Assembly: GCA_023460875.1 (NCBI GenBank)
Contig: JAEWOQ010000330.1
Location: 1 to 41,662 of the forward strand
Direction of reading: 5' to 3'
Length of the DNA: 41,662 nt
Source: Pseudomonadota bacterium
Lineage (GTDB): Bacteria; Myxococcota_A; Polyangia; Polyangiales; Polyangiaceae
Shown here: positions 23,910 through 29,542 of the stretch, in pieces
Layout: the number at the start of each line of letters is the position of its first letter
Numbering within the stretch: position 1 is the first letter of the stretch
The notes under the pieces: model-generated
What the model was told of the DNA's origin: nothing
What the model saw: only the letters and a program-made list of their open reading frames with translations
Database searches by the model: none
Program-made: the position numbers and the translations under genes

Positions 23910-24206
23910 TCATCCTTCCTCGTGGCTGGGGTCACCGTCGACATCGGCGGGCAATGGGACGCCGTCGCCGATCTCGTCGCTCAAGTCCACGCTGACGACG
24001 TCGACGAACCGGATGCCGGGCTGCGTGAACAAGCCCTCGATCAGCTCGACGCCTTCGCGCGCCCGCCGCGTCTCTGCGACGAGGGGGAGGCGGTTCCCCG
24101 CGGGCTCTCCGAGGGTCAGGCGCTCGTCGCCGCGCAGAGCCTCGAGCGCCGCCCGGCGCCGCTGTGGATCGTCGTCCAAGGTGATGACCAGAGCGCTAAT
24201 TGCCAT
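23910..24206 (-). CDS. napD: Nap chaperone NapD
   Basis: A 98-residue cytoplasmic chaperone that binds the Tat signal of NapA during maturation. Diagnostic features are the start MAISALVITLDDDPQRRRAAL and the later PGIRFVDVVSVDL. It is the first gene of the nap operon, ending one base before the napA start. The ATG at 24206 lies 11 bases after the predicted sigma-54 transcription start and has no obvious ribosome site. Confidence 0.88.
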   Translation of the reverse strand: MAISALVITLDDDPQRRRAALEALRGDERLTLGEPAGNRLPLVAETRRAREGVELIEGLFTQPGIRFVDVVSVDLSDEIGDGVPLPADVDGDPSHEEG

Positions 24207-24227
24207 AGGGGATTCGATCTCCGCTCA

Positions 24228-24243
24228 AGCAAGACACGCGCCA
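24228..24243 (-). promoter_or_regulatory. Sigma-54 -24/-12 promoter of napDAB
   Basis: The minus strand reads TGGCGCGTGTCTTGCT, 11 of 12 constrained positions. Predicted start is near 24217, 11 bases before napD. A sigma-54 promoter for nap is unusual; Fnr and NarP or RpoS control is typical elsewhere. Confidence 0.72.
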
Positions 24244-24296
24244 GGCACGTGGGACGTGAAGACGGCGGCGTCATCGGGGGCACACCGGACCGTCGC

Positions 24297-24309
24297 CGCA
24301 GAAGCTGCG
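24297..24309. promoter_or_regulatory. Candidate activator site CGCAG-AAG-CTGCG
   Basis: A perfect 5-3-5 palindrome in the spacer between napD and the tetraheme cytochrome, 53 bases from the napD sigma-54 motif and 117 bases from the one at 24427. With flanking C and C it matches the site at 12867-12881 at 12 or more of 15 bases. Confidence 0.6.
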
Positions 24310-24426
24310 CTCATCACTGACCACCTCCGCAAAAATCGACGTCCTCCCTCGAGCCGGCGCGGCGCGCGTCAACTAGCGGACACGACCATGTTTGCGCGCG
24401 CCGGAGGAAGCCACCGAGGGGACGCC

Positions 24427-24442
24427 TGGCACGCCCCCTGCA
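24427..24442 (+). promoter_or_regulatory. Sigma-54 -24/-12 promoter of the cytochrome-ferredoxin-nrfD operon
   Basis: TGGCACGCCCCCTGCA matches 11 of 12 constrained positions. Predicted start is near 24453, six bases before the GTG start at 24459. It is divergent from the napD promoter 183 bases away, so one activator site could serve both. Confidence 0.7.
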
Positions 24443-24458
24443 GGGCGCTCGCCCACAG

Positions 24459-25073
24459 GTGCCGCAACGACTCTCGCTCTCCTTCTGCTTCCTCATCGTC
24501 GGTTGCGCCGCGGCGTGCAACCGACCCGACGCTCCGCGCATGCAAGAGCTCGGAGCCGCCCCGGGCCCGCCCAGCGGGCAGGTGATCATCGACAGTCCTC
24601 GACTCGGGGGCGTGCCGAGCGGCCAGCTCGATGCCCTCGGGCGACCCCGCCGGGTCGCTTGCGTTAGCTGCCACGCGCAGCGGAGCGACACGTCGTTGCC
24701 TGACTCCGCCGGAGAGCTTCGTGAGTTCCACGCGGGCCTGACGGTCCACCACGGCGAGCTCCACTGCAGCTCGTGTCACGACGGTGAAGAGACGTACAAG
24801 CTGCGTCTCGCCAGCGGAGAGGTGCTGCCCGGGAGCGAGGCATTCCAGCTCTGCGCCCAATGCCATGGCCCCCAGACCCGCGACTTCCGGCGGGGATCCC
24901 ACGGCGGCATGAGGGGTTACTGGGATCTCTCGCGGGGGGATCGGCGCCGCAATCATTGCGTCGATTGCCACGACCCTCACGACCCCGCCTATCGAGGGGG
25001 CCACCCCGTGCACCCGCCGAGAGATCGCTTCTTGTCCGAGTCCGCGCACGCCCCGGAGGCTCCCCATGACTAA
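24459..25073 (+). CDS. Tetraheme cytochrome c lipoprotein of the nitrate module
   Basis: A 204-residue periplasmic lipoprotein with four CxxCH sites: CVSCH 68, CSSCH 103, CAQCH 132 and CVDCH 167. A short signal MPQRLSLSFCFLIVGCAAAC contains two possible lipobox Cys. Spaced single His residues (HAGLTVHHGELH) could be axial ligands. It is the first gene of a three-gene operon; its last eight bases overlap the ferredoxin start. It most likely carries electrons from the ferredoxin/NrfD pair to NapB. The family resembles NrfB-like or Nap-linked tetraheme carriers but is not NapC (no N-terminal transmembrane anchor domain of the NapC/NirT type). The GTG start is assigned because no other start precedes the signal. 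Confidence 0.82.
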   Translation: MPQRLSLSFCFLIVGCAAACNRPDAPRMQELGAAPGPPSGQVIIDSPRLGGVPSGQLDALGRPRRVACVSCHAQRSDTSLPDSAGELREFHAGLTVHHGELHCSSCHDGEETYKLRLASGEVLPGSEAFQLCAQCHGPQTRDFRRGSHGGMRGYWDLSRGDRRRNHCVDCHDPHDPAYRGGHPVHPPRDRFLSESAHAPEAPHD

Positions 25074-25968
25074 GGTCAATCGACGCGTCGCCTTGAAGGT
25101 GGTGGGCACCACGTTGGGGGCCGGCGCCTTCGCTCAGGCCATGGCGCCGCTCCGGGAGTGGGCGCGGGATCTCAGCCTCGACGAGTTCCTCCAGCGTCAC
25201 TACCGCGAGCTCGACAAGGAGGAGATGGAGCGGGTGTTGAGGCGCCTGGAGGAGGAGACGGCGGCCGAGTACGGGCGCGAGGTCCACATCCGCGACGTCC
25301 GCCCGATGGAAGACGTGCAGTTCGGCTACGCCCTGAACCTGAGCGTGTGCATCGGCTGCCGGCGCTGCGCAGAGGCGTGTCACGAGGAGAACAACCACGA
25401 CCCAGCGACGAACAACTCGTACATCCGGGTGCTCGAGATGGACCAGGGCTCCTTCGACCTCGAGCGTGGCAGCGCGACCTACGATCACGAGGTCCCCGCG
25501 CCGGGCAAGTACTACCTGCCGGTGCAGTGTCAGCAGTGTGACGATCCTCCTTGCGTCGACGTGTGCCCCGTGCAGGCCACGTGGAAGGAGTCCGACGGCA
25601 TCGTCGTCGTGGACTACAACTGGTGTATCGGTTGCCGCTACTGCGAGGCCGCTTGCCCCTACCACGCCCGGCGCTTCAACTGGCACAAGCCAGAGCTCGC
25701 CCCCGACGACATCAACCCCGACCAAGCGTATCTCTCGAACCGCATCCGCCCCGCGGGCGTCGTCGAGAAGTGCACGTTTTGTCTGCATCGGACCCGTGAA
25801 GGGCGCCTCCCCGCCTGTCTCGAGGCCTGCCCCACGGGGGCGCGCGTCTTCGGCAACCTCCTCGACCCGGACAGCGAGATCCGCTGGGTGCTCGAGAACA
25901 AGCGCGTGTTCGTGCTGAAGGAGGAGCTCGGAACGCGCCCCCGCTTCTTCTACTTCTTCGACGAGTGA
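25066..25968 (+). CDS. Tat-exported four-cluster ferredoxin (NrfC/DsrO-like)
   Basis: A 300-residue periplasmic iron-sulfur subunit. The N-terminus NRRVALKVVGTTLGAGAFA is a Tat-type signal. Cysteine groups for four [4Fe-4S] clusters are at 95-105 (CIGCRRCAEAC), 155-167 (CQQCDDPPCVDVC), 187-197 (CIGCRYCEAAC) and 236-255 (CTFC...ACLEAC). GGAGG lies 7 bases before the ATG. Partner of the NrfD protein that follows after four bases. In NrfCD and related complexes the membrane protein oxidises quinol and the ferredoxin passes electrons on, here probably to the tetraheme cytochrome and NapB. It replaces NapG/NapH of other bacteria. Confidence 0.9.
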   Translation: MTKVNRRVALKVVGTTLGAGAFAQAMAPLREWARDLSLDEFLQRHYRELDKEEMERVLRRLEEETAAEYGREVHIRDVRPMEDVQFGYALNLSVCIGCRRCAEACHEENNHDPATNNSYIRVLEMDQGSFDLERGSATYDHEVPAPGKYYLPVQCQQCDDPPCVDVCPVQATWKESDGIVVVDYNWCIGCRYCEAACPYHARRFNWHKPELAPDDINPDQAYLSNRIRPAGVVEKCTFCLHRTREGRLPACLEACPTGARVFGNLLDPDSEIRWVLENKRVFVLKEELGTRPRFFYFFDE

Positions 25969-25972
25969 TCCC

Positions 25973-27271
25973 ATGGGCTCGAGTCACGCCGCTACCTACC
26001 CGCGCTTCCTCTGGCAGCTCTTCAAGTTGGGCTTCGAGGGCACCTGGCGCTTTTACGCTTGGATGACGGTGCTCACGGCCGTGGCCCTCGTGGGCGCGAA
26101 CGCGTGGGCTCACCAGGTGGTCGAGGGGATGGGCCTCACCGGGATGAGCGATCACGTCTCCTGGGGCCTCTATATCGCCAACTTCACCTTCGGGGTGGGG
26201 CTCGCGGCGGGCGCCGTGATGATGGTCATCCCCGCGTACCTGTACGACGACCACGAGATGCACTCCGTCGTGCTGATCGGCGAGATGCTGGCGATCGCGG
26301 CGATCTCCCTGTGCCTCGCCTTCGTGCTGGCGGATCTCGGGCGCCCCGACAGGTTCTGGCACCTGCTGCCCGGCCTCGGTCGGTTCAACTGGCCGATCTC
26401 GATGCTCACCTGGGACGTGCTCGTGCTGAACGGCTATCTGCTGCTCAACCTGCACATTACGGGGTACCTGCTCTACATGCGGTTCCTTGGCCGCAAGCCG
26501 GCCAAGCGCTGGTACCTCCCCTTCGTCTTCCTCTCCATCTTCTGGGCGGTCTCCATCCACACCGTCACGGCGTTTCTCTACAGCGGGCTCGGCGGTCGCC
26601 CATTCTGGAACTCGGCCTTGCTCGCCCCGCGCTTCATCGCGTCAGCCTTCATCACGGGGCCTGCCTTCGTGATCCTCCTGCTGCAGGTCGTCCGCAGGTA
26701 CTCGGACTTCCACATCGGCGACGGGCCCTTGCGGACGCTGTCCTCCGTGCTGCGGGTCACCGTGCTCCTGAACTTGTTCATGCTCGGCTCGGAGCTGTTC
26801 ACGGCGTTCTATACGGGCGGGGCCCACGCTACCGCCGCGAAGTACCTGTTCTTCGGCTCCCACGGGAAGCACGGGCTCGTGCCCTGGATCTGGTCGGCCG
26901 TCGCCTTCAACGTGCTCTCCGCGCTGCTGCTCCACCTCCCGGCCTCGCGCTCGAGCAAGGTGGTGCTGAACGTCGCGTGCGTGCTCGCCTTCGCGGGTGT
27001 CTGGATCGAGAAAGGGATGGGGTTGATCGTCCCGGGCTTCGTCCCGAGCACCCTTCACGAGCTCGTGGAGTACGCGCCGAGCCTCACCGAGTGGCGCGTC
27101 ACGGCAGGGATTTGGGCCCTTTGCCTGATGGTCTTGACCGTCTCCATCAAGGTCGCCCTGCCCGTGCTGACTGGGCGGTTGAGCCTGCGCTCGACGACTT
27201 CGACTCGCTCGACGAGCCCGACGCGGCCGGCGGAGTCTGCGGAGAGGAGCCGGGCGCAGGTCGCGGAGTGA
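25973..27271 (+). CDS. nrfD: NrfD-like quinol-oxidising membrane protein
   Basis: A 432-residue integral membrane protein with about ten hydrophobic helices and the NrfD/PsrC pattern, including FYAWMTVLTA, SWGLYIANFTFGVGLAAGA, and ADLGRPDRFWHLLPG. It should oxidise quinol at the membrane and pass electrons to the ferredoxin encoded just before. No NapC or NapH gene is present, so this is the probable entry point for electrons to NapA. The final 30 residues (after about 402) are Ser/Thr/Arg-rich and unlike the family; that tail overlaps by 125 bases the 3' end of a convergent gene, so it may have been extended by loss of the original stop. Confidence 0.9.
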   Translation: MGSSHAATYPRFLWQLFKLGFEGTWRFYAWMTVLTAVALVGANAWAHQVVEGMGLTGMSDHVSWGLYIANFTFGVGLAAGAVMMVIPAYLYDDHEMHSVVLIGEMLAIAAISLCLAFVLADLGRPDRFWHLLPGLGRFNWPISMLTWDVLVLNGYLLLNLHITGYLLYMRFLGRKPAKRWYLPFVFLSIFWAVSIHTVTAFLYSGLGGRPFWNSALLAPRFIASAFITGPAFVILLLQVVRRYSDFHIGDGPLRTLSSVLRVTVLLNLFMLGSELFTAFYTGGAHATAAKYLFFGSHGKHGLVPWIWSAVAFNVLSALLLHLPASRSSKVVLNVACVLAFAGVWIEKGMGLIVPGFVPSTLHELVEYAPSLTEWRVTAGIWALCLMVLTVSIKVALPVLTGRLSLRSTTSTRSTSPTRPAESAERSRAQVAE

Positions 27272-27680
27272 GCCAGCCGTCCTTCGCGTCATCGAGCCCG
27301 CTGCCGAACCCGTCATCGAGCTCTGCGCTGAGATCCTCGAGCAAGCGCGCGGCCTCCGCGCGGTCGAAGTCCTCGTGGGCCTTCCGGCGCACCCCGAACT
27401 CGGAGAGGGTCACCTGCCGCTGGGGGGTCAGGCCGTGGCGGGCGAGGGAGTGGGCCACGCAGCGCAGGGGACAGCCGTCGATGGCGACGATGGGACGTCC
27501 GGAGCGGGCGATGTTCACGAGCTGAGGCACGTCACCGCCCACGCCGGCGATGCAGGACATCTCCGCCACGCCGCGGCGGTCGAGCTGGATGGCGAGGTAG
27601 TTCGCCATCTGCGCAGCGCTGGAACAGCCGGAACAGGAGTACACGAGGGGGGGCGGCTTCGTGGGCGGGGTCTTGCTCAT
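27147..27680 (-). CDS. DGC-domain (putative zinc-binding) protein
   Basis: A 177-residue cytoplasmic protein with a DGC domain: YSCSGCSSAAQMANYL, EMSCIAGVGGDVPQLV, and IDGCPLRCVAHSLARHG hold the six conserved Cys, followed by TLSEFGVRRK. DGC proteins are thought to bind zinc or an Fe-S centre and often sit near redox or nitrogen-oxide genes. The ATG at 27680 is favoured because the longer frame upstream is shadow. The C-terminal 55 residues are Ser/Pro-rich and overlap the convergent nrfD by 125 bases. Confidence 0.75.
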   Translation of the reverse strand: MSKTPPTKPPPLVYSCSGCSSAAQMANYLAIQLDRRGVAEMSCIAGVGGDVPQLVNIARSGRPIVAIDGCPLRCVAHSLARHGLTPQRQVTLSEFGVRRKAHEDFDRAEAARLLEDLSAELDDGFGSGLDDAKDGWLTPRPAPGSSPQTPPAASGSSSESKSSSAGSTAQSARAGRP

Positions 27681-27731
27681 GGGTGCACCGGGGGGAAGGA
27701 CCGCGAGGACGCGTGAGAAGGGGCGTGTGGA

Positions 27732-27769
27732 CGGCGCCGCCAGCCTACGGCGGCGCCGCCAGCCTACGG
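27732..27769. repeat. 19-bp direct tandem repeat (2 copies)
   Basis: CGGCGCCGCCAGCCTACGG occurs twice, back to back, in the spacer between the DGC gene and hemerythrin 4. Each unit contains GGCGCC, itself a palindrome. It could be a slippage relic; no gene or site is tied to it. Confidence 0.75.
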
Positions 27770-27864
27770 GGCCCGCGGAAGCGGGGCGCTGACGCCCATC
27801 AGTCGTCGAGCTGAGGCCCGTCAGTGCGCTACGCGCGCGCCCGTGCGAGGCTGGGCGGCGATGC

Positions 27865-27880
27865 TGGCATGAAAAGTGCT
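27865..27880 (+). promoter_or_regulatory. Sigma-54 -24/-12 promoter of hemerythrin 4
   Basis: TGGCATGAAAAGTGCT matches 10 of 12 constrained positions. Predicted start is near 27891, two bases before the ATG at 27893. No copy of the shared palindrome was found in the 180 bases upstream. Confidence 0.65.
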
Positions 27881-27892
27881 TTCTGACCGACG

Positions 27893-28399
27893 ATGGCCAG
27901 CAGAGCAACATCCGCACAGACCTGCAGCGACCCACCGGATGCCGCCGAGGCATTCTTGGACAGCAGACCTTGGCCCATCGGGAAGGAAGACGGCTTGCAC
28001 GCCATTCTGCAGCACCGCCGCCTGCTCGACCTGCTCCAGCGCGTCGAGGAGTGCATCACGCCCTGTGAGGCGGAGAGTGAGCACGTGGCGAGGGGTCGGT
28101 GCGCGGACGCCGAGCGGCTCCTCGGCGAGCTCGTGAGCCTGCTGGAGGACCACTTCGCTGTCGAGGTAGCGACTACCTTCCCGGACCTGCGCGCCCAGCG
28201 AAATCCGGAGCACCTCGAGCTCATCGCTCGCCTCGACGCGGAGCATCCGGTGTTGCTGGACGCCTTCGAGCAGGTTCGTCGGATGGTCGGCGATCCACAG
28301 GTGAGCCCCCGGGCGGTGGAGCTCGCCTTCGTGCGCGCCTGCGCGGCGTTCCGATCGCACGAAGCCCGCGAGAACGCCCTGTTTCTGGAGCTGTACTGA
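27893..28399 (+). CDS. Hemerythrin-like protein 4
   Basis: A 168-residue protein with the HHE ligands LHAILQHRRLLDLLQ, LLEDHFAVEVATTFP, LDAEHPVLLDAFEQV and AFRSHEARENALFLELY. The first 30 residues are unlike the domain and include a Cys. The ATG at 27893 has no ribosome site and is two bases after the predicted transcription start, so a leaderless message or a missed start are both possible. It sits between the DGC gene and crp and appears to belong to the same stress group as hemerythrins 1-3. Confidence 0.82.
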   Translation: MASRATSAQTCSDPPDAAEAFLDSRPWPIGKEDGLHAILQHRRLLDLLQRVEECITPCEAESEHVARGRCADAERLLGELVSLLEDHFAVEVATTFPDLRAQRNPEHLELIARLDAEHPVLLDAFEQVRRMVGDPQVSPRAVELAFVRACAAFRSHEARENALFLELY

Positions 28400-28404
28400 G
28401 CCAT

Positions 28405-28417
28405 CGCAAGGTTTGCG
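28405..28417. promoter_or_regulatory. Candidate activator site CGCAA-GGT-TTGCG
   Basis: A perfect 5-3-5 palindrome differing from the nap and cupin sites only by A/T for G/C at the inner base of each arm. It begins six bases after the hemerythrin 4 stop and lies 120 bases upstream of the crp sigma-54 motif, as expected of an enhancer. Confidence 0.55.
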
Positions 28418-28537
28418 TGGGCGCCGCGCCATCGCGCAAATCGGTGCATCGCCTCTCTGAAGTGGTCGGAAGGTGGTCACGTCTGAGGCCTTCTCCAAGG
28501 GCCAGGGCCCGGGTTCGAAGGGCTTCCATCAGCGTGA

Positions 28538-28553
28538 CGGAACGATTTTTGCT
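28538..28553 (+). promoter_or_regulatory. Sigma-54 -24/-12 promoter of the crp/fnr gene
   Basis: CGGAACGATTTTTGCT matches 10 of 12 constrained positions with a full TTGC. Predicted start is near 28564, two bases before the ATG at 28566. A perfect AAGGAG ribosome site lies between motif and ATG, which conflicts with that start and is discussed in the findings. Confidence 0.62.
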
Positions 28554-28565
28554 TAAGGAGTTTTC

Positions 28566-29255
28566 ATGGGTGTCCTCGAGGTCCTGAAACGCACTCCCGC
28601 CCTGGCGGGCGTTGATGCATCCGTCCTGTCGTCCTTGGCGGAGGTCACGACCCTGCGCGCGCTGACCCGGAGACAGCGGCTCTGGGACGCCGGCGACCAA
28701 CCCCGGTACTTCGTGGTGGTCCGGCGCGGCGTGCTCAAGGTCGTCCGACCGGCGGCTGGGGGGCGCTCGGTCATCTGCGGGCTCTTCGGTCCTCCCGACA
28801 GCGTCGGCGATCTCGCGCTGCTCAAGGGCGTCGTCTATCCGGCGGCGGCCATCGCGGTGACGGGGCACGTCGAGGTCGCGCTCGTACCGCGGGACCACAT
28901 CCTCGAGGCGATGAAGACGAGCACCGACCTGTCGGCAGCGCTGGTGCGCAACGCGCAGACGAAGGTGGAGAACCTCTTGCAGCGCATCGACGTGCTGAGC
29001 GCCGGCACGGTCGAAGCTCGCCTGGCGCACCTCCTCATCAACCTGTACGAGCGCTTCGGGGACGACTTCGAGGACGGATCTAGCGGCATCCCCATCCACT
29101 TGTCGCGGCAGGAGCTCGCGGAGCTCGTCAGCACCAGCGCGGAGACTGCGATCCGCGTGATGACGCGCTGGGAACGCGCGGGCACCGTCGGCGGCGACGA
29201 GAGCGGGTTTACGCTCAAGGATCTCTCGGCCCTGCGATCCATGAGCGGTCAGTGA
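28566..29255 (+). CDS. Crp/Fnr family transcription regulator
   Basis: A 229-residue regulator. An N-terminal cyclic-nucleotide-type beta barrel (about residues 10-120) leads through a dimer helix to a winged helix-turn-helix, LSRQELAELVSTSAETAIRVMTRWERAG. There is only one Cys (71), so it cannot carry the [4Fe-4S] cluster of Fnr; it could sense NO through haem like DNR/NNR, but that is inference. AAGGAG sits 5 bases before the ATG. The recognition helix reads SAETAIRV, not the Fnr ExxSR, so its target may differ from TTGAT-N4-ATCAA. It lies just upstream of the HemD-NirB-NirD gene, which it may control. A 26-bp duplication covers its stop codon. Confidence 0.88.
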   Translation: MGVLEVLKRTPALAGVDASVLSSLAEVTTLRALTRRQRLWDAGDQPRYFVVVRRGVLKVVRPAAGGRSVICGLFGPPDSVGDLALLKGVVYPAAAIAVTGHVEVALVPRDHILEAMKTSTDLSAALVRNAQTKVENLLQRIDVLSAGTVEARLAHLLINLYERFGDDFEDGSSGIPIHLSRQELAELVSTSAETAIRVMTRWERAGTVGGDESGFTLKDLSALRSMSGQ

Positions 29256-29290
29256 GGCCTACGCTCCATGAGCGGTCAGTGAGGCCTACG
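29238..29290. repeat. 26-bp direct repeat spanning the crp stop codon
   Basis: The 26 bases 29238-29263 recur exactly at 29265-29290, one base apart. The first copy contains the last codons (Met-Ser-Gly-Gln) and TGA of the crp/fnr gene; the second repeats them, in register of 27 bases, so the same C-terminus and stop appear twice. Confidence 0.9.
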
Positions 29291-29394
29291 GCATCTACGA
29301 TCGCGCGGCGTCCGGATCCGGTCCGGAAGCAAGCGAGGGGCCGACCGGCTCCGGAAGTCCCGGTGTCGAGCCGGACAGAGCTTGGCTACCTCGC

Positions 29395-29486
29395 GGAAAC
29401 ACGGCGCCTCGCCACCTGCCAGAAACGGGCGCGCGCATGTTTCCGGAGAGCGCCTATTTCTCGGTCGTTTCCGACTTTCTGGAAAC
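29395..29486. promoter_or_regulatory. GGAAAC / GTTTCC palindromic elements upstream of nirBD
   Basis: In the 287-base spacer before the HemD-NirB-NirD gene, GGAAAC (29395), AGAAAC (29421), GTTTCC (29439), GTTTCC (29467) and GGAAAC (29481) form inverted pairs. The clearest is GTTTCC-N8-GGAAAC at 29467-29486, 57 bases before the ATG at 29543. The Crp/Fnr protein encoded just upstream, or another repressor, could bind here. No sigma-54 motif was found in this spacer on the plus strand. Confidence 0.45.
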
Positions 29487-29542
29487 CCCGGTAGAACGCG
29501 AAACAGCGGCGCGTGGACAGTGGAGCTCGAGGTACGGAGCCC

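Noticed and set aside
24664..25974. Minus-strand frame opposite the tetraheme cytochrome and ferredoxin
   Set aside because: Shadow composition; the plus-strand ferredoxin has four intact cluster motifs.
12839..27914. Shared 13-mer AGAGCAACATCCG at 12839 and 27902
   Set aside because: A 13-mer pair is expected by chance in 41 kb of GC-rich sequence, and the second copy lies in coding sequence without GG at the sigma-54 position.
29328..29343. Sigma-54-like string on the minus strand between crp and nirBD
   Set aside because: It points toward the crp gene in antisense and has no gene to drive; it matches only 9 of 12 constrained positions.
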